A DNA stretch of 64,000 bases from an uncultured Eubacteriales bacterium (GTDB taxonomy: Bacteria; Bacillota_I; Bacilli_A; RF39; UBA660), in assembly GCA_905188025.1 (NCBI GenBank), contig CAJJKI010000006.1, positions 25,485-89,484 of the forward strand, given 5' to 3'. Shown here piece after piece: positions 25,736-37,700 of the stretch (the first letter of the stretch is position 1; every line of letters starts with the position of its first letter). The notes beneath the pieces are model-generated. The model saw only the letters and a list, made by a program, of their open reading frames with translations. It did no database searches and had not been told where the DNA came from. A program made the translations under genes and the position numbers.

Positions 25736-28700
25736 ATGGATGTATTAAAGTTTCTACAAGGTGGTAATAAAACACCTAATCCTGAATATAATCCTAAAAC
25801 TAAAAAGGGGGCTATACAGCCTCCTACTTTAGTTGATTACAACCCCGGCACTTCTATTAGTGACCGGGGTCGTGGTCATTTATTTAGTCGTATTGCTGGA
25901 CAATCATATAATCTTAATCAATATGATATAGATAAATATGCTCCTTATGATGTTTATGTTAATCCTGTTGATGACCCAGAAAAACTTGATAAAGAACGTG
26001 CTGTTAATCAAAGTAATTGGGAACAAGGATTAAGAATGATTGGACAGATTGGTAATGAGATTACTGTTGGTACAGCTATTGGTTTTGCAGATTTAGCTGA
26101 TGCTTTCTATAATATGGTTAGTAATAGCCCTAATGATTATCAATCTGAAATAAGTTCTGAACTTGAATCTTTAAAAGAATCTATTAATGAGCGTTTAGCT
26201 ATATATAGAGAAAATCCTAATGCTGCTTTTGATATTGGAGATTTTGCTTGGTGGGCTAGTAACGCTCCTAGTATAGCTAGTTCTTTAACTCTTATGGTTC
26301 CTAGTACTGGTCTTGCTAAAGGTGTTTCTTTATTAGGTAAAGGTATAAAGTTTAATAAATTAGCTAATAAAATGGCTAATGCTATTAATATGACTCAAAA
26401 GAGTAGAGCCATTACTGGTAGAATAGCAGAGGCTGCTGCTATTGGAGTTCCTTCTCGTTATCTTGAAAATTATCAAGAAGCTAGACAAACTTATAATGAT
26501 ATTGAAGATTATTCTAAAACTCAACTTGCTAATATGAATGATAAACAAAGAGAAGAGTTTTATAATAATAATCCTAAATATAAAGATATGTCTGATGAAG
26601 AAGTAGCTAAAGATATTGCTAAAAATAGTGCTGATATTACTTTTGCAGAAGATTGGGCTAATGTTCTTTTTGATGTATGGCAAGTTTATAGTTTAAAAAA
26701 CTTATGGAAAAATGCTTTAAGTGGTAATACAACTAGTTCTAGACTTAGAAATTTAAATACTGCATTTAATAGTAATATTGATGATGCTGCTGCAATTACT
26801 AACGCTTTAAGTAATAAAACGACTAAACAAGCAATTACTAGTACATTAAAAGATGTAGGCGATGATATTCTTCATGGTGTTAGAGCTGAATGGACAGAAG
26901 GAGTTGAAGAAGCTATTAATTATATAGCTAGTCAAGATGGTTTATATAATGGTAAAAAAGTATTTGATAAAGATATTCCTCAACAAACTATTAAAGATTA
27001 TCTTCAAGACCCAATGTTATGGGAACAAGCATTTTGGGGTGCTCTTGGTGGTGTTACTTTTAGTAGTGTTATGAATAAAGCTGGAGAGTTTATTAATAAA
27101 CGTCTTGATAAAGATTGGACTTCTGCTGAAAAACAAAGAGAAAACGAAATTCTTGGTCGTACTGCTACTTTTCAAGCATATCAAGAAAGACTTAATAGTA
27201 TTGCTAATGGTAAAAATCCATTTATAACTATTACTGATGAAAATGGTCAACAGGTTAATCCAGATATTATTACTGGTACTGAAGAAGAACTTCGTAATAT
27301 AGCTGAAAAAGAATATATGGATAATATTATTATTAATTCTATGAACGCTGGTAATTTAGGACTTCTTGAAAGTTCTATTAATAGTAAAGAATTTAATGAT
27401 AGTATTACTAATAAACTTGGATTACAACAACAAGATAGTAATGAACTTATTAATAGATTTAAAACTGAAATTAATAATCTTAAAAATGAATATAATACTA
27501 CTTTAAATAAAGTTAATAGACTTGGTGGTGGATTTGAAGTTGGTCGTATTATAGCTACTCAAATGGTTCATGCTCGTAATCGTCAAGAAAATTATAATAA
27601 TCTTCTTAATTGGGCTAATAATGTTTTAAATCAAGATATTACAAATAATCATATTGAAGATGTTGATATTACTTCTGCTAAAAATGGTATATATCAACAT
27701 ATTCTTGATAGTATTCAAAGAGATATTAAAACTATTCAAGATAATGCTGCAATTAATGATTCAGTTAAACAAGAACGTATTGCTCAATTAAATGAACGTC
27801 TAGATGCTATTAATAAACTTTATATCCCTATTGATATTGAAAATAAAAATGATATTCAATCAGCTATTCAACTTCAAAAACAATATAATGAAGTATTTAA
27901 AGATTTAGCAGAAGTTGTTAATGCTGAGATTAATGTTGAAGTTAATAAAAATCAACTTAATCTATCTGATGATAATATTAAATCTCGTATAACTTATCTT
28001 AATAACTTCTTTGATAATAGTCGTAAAAGGATTGTTAATAAAGCTATGGACGATTTACGTAATGCTTATAAACAATATGGTAAAGAATATGTCAATTCTG
28101 TTATTAAAGATGCTAATAATGGTAATAAACCAAATATAGATAAAATTATTAGAAATGCTTATACTGCACTTGATTTAAGTTCTAAAGGTAATGAACATCT
28201 TAAAACTACATTAGAACAATTAGCTGAAATTGCAGAGATTGAAAATGATGTTAATAATGCTCCTAAAGAGGAAGAAGTTGCTCCTGTTAATCCTGATGTT
28301 AATGAAGTTAATGAAATTAATGAAACTGATGTAGATGATACTAACTCATCTCCATCCTCCACGGGGAGTATAGCGGAGCGAAGTGAAGCGGTTCCTAGTG
28401 AGCCTACTAATACTGAACAACCTCAATCTCAAACTGAACAACCAATTTCTCAAGAACCTATTAGTACTCCTAAATCTGAAGTTAATAATACTCTTCCAGA
28501 TGATGATTTCGAACGTGGTCAAATAGGTACTGATTTGGTTTATGAAAGTATAGCTGATTTAGAAGATTCTTTAGGACATGAATCTACTAGTAGTGATTTA
28601 CTTAATGCTAGACAATCTATTATTGATAAACTTAGTCAAGCTGGATTTGAACAAACAGAAGCTGCTGATATAGTTAATAATATTATTGATGGTCTTACAG

Positions 28701-31615
28701 GTGGCAGTTTATATAGTTCTGTTCAAGATGATAGTACTAGACGTTTATTACTTAATGCTACTTATGCTACAATTACAGGTAATGAACGTAATATAGAAGC
28801 CATTATGGATGATTTTGCTAATAGTGTTGATAGTGAAGGTAATACTAGAGGTAAAATTGTTAATGGTAAAGTATATCTTAGTATTGGTCAATTAGTTGAA
28901 TATATAGATAGTATTACAGGTAATAAAATTATTAAAAATTACTTGTTTAATCAAATAAAAAACTATCTTTACGCCAGCACTAATAATCAAGGTAAATATC
29001 GTGCTACTGATGAATCAACTATTAAAAAACTTAATGCTAGACAATTTGTTCAATACGTTGACGGTATCGCTAAAGAACGTCTTGAAAGACTTCAAGTTGA
29101 ACATACTAATAATGTTAATCTTAAGTATATAGTAGAGAATGAAAATGTTAAAGCGTTTACTTCTATTAAACAAGGTGATTATCTAGAAACTGAATATGAT
29201 AGTAAGCTTAGACGTATTAATATACTTACTAATGGTACAATTATTGGTTATATAGGAGTTCCAAATATTGATAAGTTTGGTAATTATGATATGGTTAATC
29301 AAGGTTGGAAATATAATATTCATGCTGAAAATGGTCAAGTTGTTTCTCCACTTAAAGACGCTTTAATTAGTATTCTTGATGGTGATAGATTTGACGAAGA
29401 ATTTATTGGTCATTTATATGAACTTGCTGTTAAAGAAGAAGTTACACAAAAAGAACTTGTTAATCTATTTAAAGAATTTGAAATTAAATATCCTGATATA
29501 GTTAGAGATTTTACTACTCCTATTGCAAGTTTTGATTTAGCTGGACATCTTGTTAATCTTACTAAATACATATTTAATCAGCCTTATGAAAATAGTCATG
29601 AAGCTAGTATTAATCGTTGGTTTAATAATCTTCTTAATAGTTATGACCAAGCTATTACAATAGTTAAAGGTGATTTTAAAGGTAAGATTAAAGCTGTTAA
29701 TATTAAATATGGGGTTCTTAATACTATTGATGATACTAATGGTGAATGGAATGATGTACAAGAAACAGTAGTTGGTTATGATGAAAATATTAACAAACTT
29801 GGTGTAGTTGTACAAGGTCAATTATATCTTAATGGAGAAAGTAAACCTACTATTATTGAAAATCTTACTACTAATGGCATGCCTGTGATTAGTATTCCAA
29901 GTAGTGATGGTACTTTTCTATATGCTTTTTGTAAACAAGTTCCATTAAATAGTAATCTACTTAAAGGTGATGCTCGACGTATTATTAATTCTATTAAGAA
30001 TGAAGTTAATAATCTTTGTAGAGATTATATTAGTGGAAAAATAAGCTTTGGTGAACTTAAACAAAGTCTTGGAGATATATTTGGAAATAATAAACTTGTT
30101 AATGGTGATAGAAATACTGGACTTCAAATTAGTATTAATCCTACTAATATAGGTTTCTATGTTAAAGGTGCACATTTTAATGGTAAAGATTATGCTTTTA
30201 CTATTAATTCTGATGCTGGTAATTATAAACGTAATATTATTATTAATTCTCCTTATGTTGTTAATAGTGCTTTTAAAATAGGTAAAAGCTATGGAATTAA
30301 TGCTGGTACTATTGATGAACTAGATAATGCTCTTCGTCCTGTTATTGATGAAATGTTTAACTATGCTCAATTTGCTATTAGTAAAGATTTTATTAATGAT
30401 AGTACAAAAACTGATAATAAAACCAATAAATATATTTATCGTGAAAATGGTAAAACTATTATAAATATTGATGATAAAACTTATAGTTATAATAGTTATC
30501 AAGATTTTATTATTAGTAATGGTTTAGTTCGAACTAAACTAGCTAATACGAATACTGACGAAACTGCTGGTAATTGGCAAATAGATATTCATTCTAAACT
30601 TGATATTACTTATGAACTTGAGGGTAGACCCCCCGTGGAGGATGTAACAATACCTGAACAGCTATCAGAGTTCATGTTAGATGATACTCTTAATGCTATT
30701 AATTTTAATGCTTTTGAATCTGCTATAACTGCTAAGAATTTAACTCGTGGACTTAAAAAGTATTTTGCTAATGACCAAACTGCTATTGATTATATTAATG
30801 CTCTTCAAAAGATTGGTATATTGCCTAAGAATATTCAAGTTGTAGATAGTATTACTGATAATAATGGTAATCAAGTTAATGCTGTTTATCATCGTGATAC
30901 AGATACTATTGAACTTAATAGTTCTGCTATTGCTGGTCAAAGAGTTTATCGAGTTGTTAATATTATACTTCATGAAAGTTTACATAGACAACTTTATACT
31001 AAATATAATACTGAACAAGCTCTTGCTTTAGTTAAACCTATTTATGATAAATTTAAGTTTTGGCTTGATACTCAGGATGATGCTACTAAAGAAAGACTTA
31101 AACCTTATCTATTTGAGAATTTTAATACAAGTGAAGCTCTTGAAGAATTTCTAGTTGAAAGTATTACTAGTAATGCTCTTATGACTGCACTTAATGAAAT
31201 TAAATATGATAATAGAAAAGTTAATAAACGTAAGACTTTATTTAGTAAACTTCTTGAAGTTATTGCTGATATGTTAGGTATTAAAATTAATGAAGATAGT
31301 TTATTAGCTGCTGCTAGAGATGCTTATAAAGCTATTAAGAAAATGCCTAAAGAAAATAATCAAGAAGCTATTCAAGGAACTTTTCAATTTAAAGAAGAAA
31401 CTATTAGTACAGAGCAAATTGAAAATCCTAATGAAGATAACAGTCAAGATTATAATTATAATAATGATAATCTTAATGATGGACTTGATATGTTTAGTAG
31501 TGTTGATGATGATATAGTGAATATGGCGGAATTAACTAGCCGTTTACCAATAGACCAACAGTCCGAATTTGCCACTTTGCTTGACACAGGACGTATCAGT
31601 TTTAACTGTATGTAG
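25736..31615 (+). CDS. Large virion protein with HExxH zincin motif, RNAP-associated
   Basis: 1959 residues. Residues ~175-215 are a hydrophobic stretch (SNAPSIASSLTLMVPSTGLAKGVSLLGKG). The middle is long coiled coil (about 590-860). A proline/glutamine-rich linker (about 870-925) contains a dispersed repeat with its extended tail (28353-28395). Near the C-terminus, IILHESLHRQLY carries HExxH (His1746-Glu1747, His1750), and SEALEEFLVESI downstream may give the third zinc ligand. Metallopeptidase domains beside the virion RNA polymerase are known in crAss-like phages and polyvalent phage proteins. The last ~35 residues (SRLPIDQQSEFATLLDTGRISFNCM) use different codons from the rest. It ends in TAG. 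A role in processing cargo or host proteins is inferred. Confidence 0.6.
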   Translation: MDVLKFLQGGNKTPNPEYNPKTKKGAIQPPTLVDYNPGTSISDRGRGHLFSRIAGQSYNLNQYDIDKYAPYDVYVNPVDDPEKLDKERAVNQSNWEQGLRMIGQIGNEITVGTAIGFADLADAFYNMVSNSPNDYQSEISSELESLKESINERLAIYRENPNAAFDIGDFAWWASNAPSIASSLTLMVPSTGLAKGVSLLGKGIKFNKLANKMANAINMTQKSRAITGRIAEAAAIGVPSRYLENYQEARQTYNDIEDYSKTQLANMNDKQREEFYNNNPKYKDMSDEEVAKDIAKNSADITFAEDWANVLFDVWQVYSLKNLWKNALSGNTTSSRLRNLNTAFNSNIDDAAAITNALSNKTTKQAITSTLKDVGDDILHGVRAEWTEGVEEAINYIASQDGLYNGKKVFDKDIPQQTIKDYLQDPMLWEQAFWGALGGVTFSSVMNKAGEFINKRLDKDWTSAEKQRENEILGRTATFQAYQERLNSIANGKNPFITITDENGQQVNPDIITGTEEELRNIAEKEYMDNIIINSMNAGNLGLLESSINSKEFNDSITNKLGLQQQDSNELINRFKTEINNLKNEYNTTLNKVNRLGGGFEVGRIIATQMVHARNRQENYNNLLNWANNVLNQDITNNHIEDVDITSAKNGIYQHILDSIQRDIKTIQDNAAINDSVKQERIAQLNERLDAINKLYIPIDIENKNDIQSAIQLQKQYNEVFKDLAEVVNAEINVEVNKNQLNLSDDNIKSRITYLNNFFDNSRKRIVNKAMDDLRNAYKQYGKEYVNSVIKDANNGNKPNIDKIIRNAYTALDLSSKGNEHLKTTLEQLAEIAEIENDVNNAPKEEEVAPVNPDVNEVNEINETDVDDTNSSPSSTGSIAERSEAVPSEPTNTEQPQSQTEQPISQEPISTPKSEVNNTLPDDDFERGQIGTDLVYESIADLEDSLGHESTSSDLLNARQSIIDKLSQAGFEQTEAADIVNNIIDGLTGGSLYSSVQDDSTRRLLLNATYATITGNERNIEAIMDDFANSVDSEGNTRGKIVNGKVYLSIGQLVEYIDSITGNKIIKNYLFNQIKNYLYASTNNQGKYRATDESTIKKLNARQFVQYVDGIAKERLERLQVEHTNNVNLKYIVENENVKAFTSIKQGDYLETEYDSKLRRINILTNGTIIGYIGVPNIDKFGNYDMVNQGWKYNIHAENGQVVSPLKDALISILDGDRFDEEFIGHLYELAVKEEVTQKELVNLFKEFEIKYPDIVRDFTTPIASFDLAGHLVNLTKYIFNQPYENSHEASINRWFNNLLNSYDQAITIVKGDFKGKIKAVNIKYGVLNTIDDTNGEWNDVQETVVGYDENINKLGVVVQGQLYLNGESKPTIIENLTTNGMPVISIPSSDGTFLYAFCKQVPLNSNLLKGDARRIINSIKNEVNNLCRDYISGKISFGELKQSLGDIFGNNKLVNGDRNTGLQISINPTNIGFYVKGAHFNGKDYAFTINSDAGNYKRNIIINSPYVVNSAFKIGKSYGINAGTIDELDNALRPVIDEMFNYAQFAISKDFINDSTKTDNKTNKYIYRENGKTIINIDDKTYSYNSYQDFIISNGLVRTKLANTNTDETAGNWQIDIHSKLDITYELEGRPPVEDVTIPEQLSEFMLDDTLNAINFNAFESAITAKNLTRGLKKYFANDQTAIDYINALQKIGILPKNIQVVDSITDNNGNQVNAVYHRDTDTIELNSSAIAGQRVYRVVNIILHESLHRQLYTKYNTEQALALVKPIYDKFKFWLDTQDDATKERLKPYLFENFNTSEALEEFLVESITSNALMTALNEIKYDNRKVNKRKTLFSKLLEVIADMLGIKINEDSLLAAARDAYKAIKKMPKENNQEAIQGTFQFKEETISTEQIENPNEDNSQDYNYNNDNLNDGLDMFSSVDDDIVNMAELTSRLPIDQQSEFATLLDTGRISFNCM
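28353..28395 (+). repeat. Dispersed GC-rich repeat in coding sequence, forward, extended
   Basis: CATCCTCCACGGGGAGT (28353-28369), read SSTGS. It is followed by TATAGCGGAGCGAAG and AGCGGTTCC, the same tail type seen at 44449. Lies in a Pro/Gln/Ser-rich linker. Confidence 0.85.
30627..30644 (-). repeat. Dispersed GC-rich repeat in coding sequence, reverse
   Basis: GACCCCCCGTGGAGGATG on the plus strand, read PPVED, between two domains of the 1959-residue protein. Confidence 0.85.
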
Positions 31616-31660
31616 AATTAATCAAGTAGAGATAAAAGTCGCTTAGAACGAAAGAAAATC

Positions 31661-31709
31661 ACCTCTATGACGATGTAATTAAATTTTACTTTACATTAGT
31701 CATAGAGGT
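31661..31709 (+). promoter_or_regulatory. Intergenic hairpin before the RNA polymerase gene
   Basis: ACCTCTATGAC (31661-31671) and GTCATAGAGGT (31699-31709) are perfect 11-base arms. Inside them, ATGTAA pairs with TTACAT across a small internal loop. It lies 36 bases before the polymerase ATG, with no T-run. A translation-control or RNA-processing element is more likely than a terminator. Confidence 0.6.
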
Positions 31710-31745
31710 ATTACTATTAATGAATTTAAACTTAAATATAAACTT

Positions 31746-34700
31746 ATGAGTTGTGGAAATATTAAACTTGTAGGATATAATAATCTTAATAATGTTATTA
31801 TTAAAGAACATGGTTCTAATAATGCTGATTATTATAGTCTTATAGCTATGGTTGAAGACCCAATCTTTAAGAAGATTATAGCTGATAAAGGTATTAATGT
31901 TAAAACTTCTGGAAGACAAGCTTATAATGCTCTTCTTGAAGCTAGAGCTATTAAACTTCGTAATATGGATGATATAGCTTCTGTTGCTGAAAAAGAAGAA
32001 CGTGGTTTGTTTAGTACAATTAAAGCTAGAGATACAGCTATTACTTATATGGCTGATATTATGAACAAACTTAGTTTTAATTTTCTATATAATGGCGCTC
32101 CATTAAATTTTAATGAAATTAAAAAACGTACCAATGAAACTGTTATTAATGCTGGACTTAAACGTGCTAAGAAATTAGCTGGAAGTGATGAAACTAGAAA
32201 TAATGAACTTAATAGTTTTATTAATAATCCAAATCCTGCTATTAAAATTAACGGTCTTGGTGCATTTCTTCGTAAATACGGTAATGCTCAAGATTTTAAT
32301 TATGGAGCATTACTGCGTTCTCTAACTAATACTGAATTTAATGAAGCTCTTTTTAATAATAAGAATGTTGCTAAACTTATTAAAAGAGATGAATTATATC
32401 AAACTACTGATTATGAAGAATTAGGTGGTTATCTTGATGAAACTTCTACTGAAGGTGATGAAAATAGTATAGATGATGGTATTGATTTAATGACACAACT
32501 TTGGAATTTAAGTATTGGTGAAGTTAAAGATTTTAATAAACACGTAGAAGAAATTATTAAATATCATCTTGCAAGTTTACCTAAACTTACTGCTGCTTCT
32601 CAACTTGATAATGGAAGTTATCCTTTTGATACTAATAATGAATTAGGGGTTGTTACTTTTTCTGATGCTAATTATTTATCTAAAATATTATATGCTAGTG
32701 CTGATACTAGTAATGTAGATAATTTTATAGCTAGTCTTAAACGTATATCTGAAACTATTCCAAATTGTGAATGTTTAATTCAATTACATGATTTACTTAG
32801 CAAAAATAAAGTATTTGCTAATAAGTATATAATGGTGTTTAATAAACCTATTATATCTAAAATTGAAACTTATATTCAAACTGATTCTAATGGTAATAGT
32901 TATGTTCGTGCTCGTGTAACTAACCCTAATACTGATTCTCGTACCATTTTACAGAATACTTTTTATAATAATGTTAAGAATAATATTATTACTAATCGTG
33001 TTCCTACTGCTCGTGAAAAGTTTCGTATATATGATAGATATAAAAATACTCCTCATGCCAATCTTTATTTATATGATGCTTTTAAAGAAATATTTCCAGA
33101 TATTAATCAAGCTAGTTTTAATTTAGCTATTGCTAAGATTGGTCGTGTTGCTATGGCTAATAATCTTATTAACTTTGCTAATGTTATTAATCGTACAGTT
33201 GAAAACTATAATAAATATGTAGAAGCACTTAAAAAAGATAAAGGAACTAAAATGCCTGATAGTTTTATTAATAGAGGTGATACTTCTATTATATATCAAA
33301 TGGCTGATGTTTTTAAAGATATTATTTATATTCCTGTTGAACTTAATTCTCGTAATCCTGAAGGTAATTTAAGTTCTGATGTTATTAATAGAAGTTTTAT
33401 TACTAATATTGCTAAAATAATCAATGATGATAAATCTACTGTTGAAGAGCAAAACGCTATGGTTGAAGCTTATGCTAAACAAAAGTTTGTTAGTCATCAA
33501 TATGATTATAGTAATTTACTTCTTGAACATAGGGATAGTAATGGTAATATAATTAATTATGGATTGTTTAGAAGAATTGGAAATGGAACTCCTAAACTTA
33601 CTGAATATGCTCGTAGTATGTTTAAGACTTCTCTTCTTAATGGTATTAGTGAATTAGATAATAACAATAATGACTTATATCGTAGTATGAGTGATGGTGA
33701 TTATTTAATTACTGCTATGGGATTATTTATGACTGATATTAATAATTCTGAAACTCCTACTGCTAATTATTTACTTCCTATACCTAGTGATGCTCCTAAA
33801 AACTTTACTATTACTGCTCCTAGATATAGTCTTGCTGGATTACGTAGTCAACTAGAAGATGGAATTAAAATTATAAATAAAGAACATCCATTATTTAAAC
33901 AGTATTATAATATAGTTATTCAAGAACTTACTAATATGGCTCAAGCTGTTAATGTAATGTTTAAGACTAATGTTAATGGTAATCCTATTTTAACTAATGG
34001 AGATTTTGAATTTAGTGATACTTATAATAATAAACCTGAACATTTTTATAATCAATACCATAAAGATGGAAAAGGTAATGTATTTACTACTAAAGATGGA
34101 CATAAAGTTTTAGCTGGTAGAGTATTTAGTTTTAAACGTTTAGTTAGTAAAATTACTCCTAATAGTAATGGAGCATTTAATGAACTAATTGGATATGGTA
34201 AGACTATTGACATCCTCTACGGGGGGTCTACACGTGGGCTTAGCTATGTTAATAATCAAGTAGTTCTTAATGGAGAACAACGTATTGCTCTTGAAGACGC
34301 TGTTGCTGATTGGCTAAATGAATATATAACTAATGGTTATAAAGAACTTAAAAATAAATATGGTACATTTATTGATGATAGGATTAATAATGAATCTTTA
34401 GCTGAATTTCTAGTTAATGATTATCTTGTTAGAGATAGTATGTACGATATGTATGGTGGTGACCAAAGTTTTTATAAGAATGGTCAAGCTATTCTAAAAC
34501 GTATTAAAGAAGTACAAGCTAGTGGTAATCCTTTTGGTAATATTGATTTTACTAAAAATGATTTAGATATAGCTACTGATTTATATGATATAACTATCAA
34601 AGGTAATGCTGTTACTGTTCCTTATACTGTTAATGGAGTTACTAAACGTAAAAAAGTAGTTCTTCAAGATAAATTTAGGGGTGTTACTATTTATAATACT

Positions 34701-37700
34701 TTTAAAGCTTCTGATAAAGTTGTTATTGATAGACTCGATAATCAACTTAAAAAAGCTGGACTTGATAAAAAAGATAGAGAACGAATATTAGAACCATTTA
34801 AAGGCGGTGTTAATGCTAATGATGCTCAATCTTATATTACTCTTGAAGAATGGATTCGTCGTATTACTGCTGCTGGTGAATTAGATAAATATGCTGGACT
34901 TATTCAGAGCCTTACAGACGATACTCCAATAGATAAAATTGATTGGACTAAATTTGCTAATAAAGTTCAAATTCAAAAGAATTTCTATTATGATTTATAT
35001 TATGATACTACTGTTGGTATTGAAGTTCCTAGACAAGTAAAAAATGCTGAGTTTGTTCTTATTCCTAAACTTATTAAAGGAACAGAACTTGAAAAAGTTT
35101 ATAATATAATGACTAATAGAGGTATTCATCAAATTAATACTGTTGAAACTGTTAAAGTTGCACAACATAACAGAATGACACTTTGGAATAATGATGGTGT
35201 TTTAACTGATGAAGCTCTTAAAGAATTTGATAATAATGTATTTGATAATTCTGAATTATTTAGTTATAATTATCTTTATCGTCAGCAAGAAGTTCCTCAA
35301 CATATGGTTGATGCTAGTAATAAAGCTGCTATTCAGATTATGAAGAAAATGCTTGATAATCTTCCTAATAAACCTGAACTTAATGAACTTAAAGATAAAG
35401 TATTTAATAATTATGTAGCTAATATTAGAAATAGTTTTGAAAAAACTTGTGCTGAACTTGGTATTGGATTAGATGATAATGGTCATATTGATTTAAATTC
35501 TGATGGTACTATTAAAAATCTTAATCGTTTTGTATTCTTTGATAGATTTAAAGAAAATGCTCAACAACAAGGAGTTGAAAAAGCTCTTCTTGAATTTTTT
35601 GATTTAGATAGTGCTGGATTTAATAATCTTCCTTTATTCTTATCTAATATTAATAGTAAACTTGAAAGTATTGCTAATAGTTATTTTAATACTAATATTA
35701 CTAGGCAACTTATTAGTGGTTGGCATGCTGCTCAGTTATCTGATTTTGGTTTTAAAGTTGATAAACAAACTCAAACAGATAGTAAACTTCAATATAAAAA
35801 GATTGGAGAAGTTGATGACACTCCTGTTTATTATACTGAAATTAAACTTCCTAGATGGAGTAGTAAACTTAAAGGATTAAATATTGAACAAGTTCCTGAT
35901 AGCTTACGTACTATGATTGGTTATCGTATTCCTACTGAAGGTAAGCAATCTATATGTATTATGTATGTTAAAGAGTTTCTTCCTGATGCTTATGGTAGTA
36001 CTGTTGTTGTTCCTGATGAATGGGTTACTCAAACTGGTTCTGACTTTGACGTTGATAGTGTTTATGGTATGTCTAAAACATTTAATCTTGTTAAAGGTAT
36101 TCCAACTGAAATTACTCATGCTAGATATACTAAAAATGAAGTAGGATATATTAATTATGTTAAAGATAATGTAGATAAAGCTAGTCGTAAAATTCTTGGT
36201 AAGACTTATAATAAACAAGGTAATATTAGAGCTTCTTTAAAAAATAGCGAAGATGCTATTAATGCTACTCTTGAAGGTTATAATGGCAATCTTAAAGTTG
36301 TTGAAAAAATTGCTAATGATGGTGGACTTAAGTCTTACGAATCATACTTAAAACTCCCCGTGGAGGACACAAGTAGTCAAGCTGCTAGAACTAATGCTAT
36401 TATTCAATCATTTATTGATATACTTAATAATCCTGCTGCATTTGAAGAAAACACTACTACTTCTAACTTTGAAAATGTTAAAGAAGCTAATGAAACTTAT
36501 GCAGAAATAGTTGGTGCTAATAAAACTATTGTTGCTCCTAGCGATTTCTTTACTCAACTTGATTGGTTTGATGCTGCTACATCTGGTATTAAACTTAAAG
36601 GTATTAGTGTTAATAGAGATACTTTTATGAGTATTGGTAATGTTACTAAGGCTAATCATAGTGAAGGTATTAAAGTTATGTACACTACTGATGTAATTAG
36701 TGAGCAAGAAGCTGTTAATAGATATGGTAAAGAAAATGTAGAAACTGTTGGTAGTAAACATATTCGTATTACTCATAAGAATTTTGGTTGGTCTGGAGAT
36801 GATAAGAATATTGATGGCTATTTGATTAATCCTTATAGTTCTCAGACTACTGCTCATATTCTTGATGTTATGAAAGAGGGAGCTATACATAATGAAAATA
36901 CTTATACGTTTAATGCTTTTAAAACTATTGTTGATTTTGGAAGTAATTATGATACTGCTATTGGATTTATGTGGCAACCTGCTATTGATATACTAGTTCG
37001 TAAATGGAAAGAAACTAATAGTGTTCTTGCGGAAGGTACTAAAAATCCACTTACTGAAGCTATTAGAGAAGTTGCTCATAATCTTGGTTTTGGCGAAAAA
37101 GTTAATTTTGCTGGACGTAAAAAGCTAATTGATATTATTAATGAAAGTTATGGTGAAACTTTCAAGAAATTATTCAATTTAAGCGTTTCTGACGCATTTT
37201 CATCACCTGACCTTATCTTTTCATCAGACGCATATAAATCTCGTCTTAGAGGGGAAATGAATGGCGTTCAGCAGGCTTTATTTGACCTTTATGTTTTAGC
37301 ACAATTCAATCGGTTAAACTCAATCGGACAGGATATAAGTAATAATCTTAATATTCTTAGTGCTGATAAATATGGTGCTAAACAAAGTTTTTATGCTAGT
37401 GATAAAGTATTTAGAGATGCTAGAACTGTTATTGAAAATAGTAATATTTATGCTCCATCCTCTACGGTGGGTCAAACCTTACTGTTAGAGAGTGTCTTTC
37501 CTGATATTAGTGGTGGTATAAATGCATTTATTAAATCTGATATATCTAAAAGTAGTTATCCTAGTTTAGCTGCATTTTTACAAATGAGTACTGCTCTTAG
37601 TGTTAAAGCTACTCAACAAGTATTTGAAACTGCTAATCCTATATTTATTGATTATGTATATAGAATAGCAGAATGGACTAAAGGTGGAATAATGACTGAA

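Noticed and set aside
31500..31760. Frameshift or intron joining the 1959- and 4070-residue proteins
   Set aside because: A clean TAG, a 130-base gap with a hairpin and a new ATG separate them. The C-terminus resembles a natural protein end, and no intron core was recognised.
35611..35880. Leu/Ile-rich open frames in alternate frames and on the opposite strand of large genes
   Set aside because: They are shadows created by AT-rich codon use, with low-complexity products and no start context.
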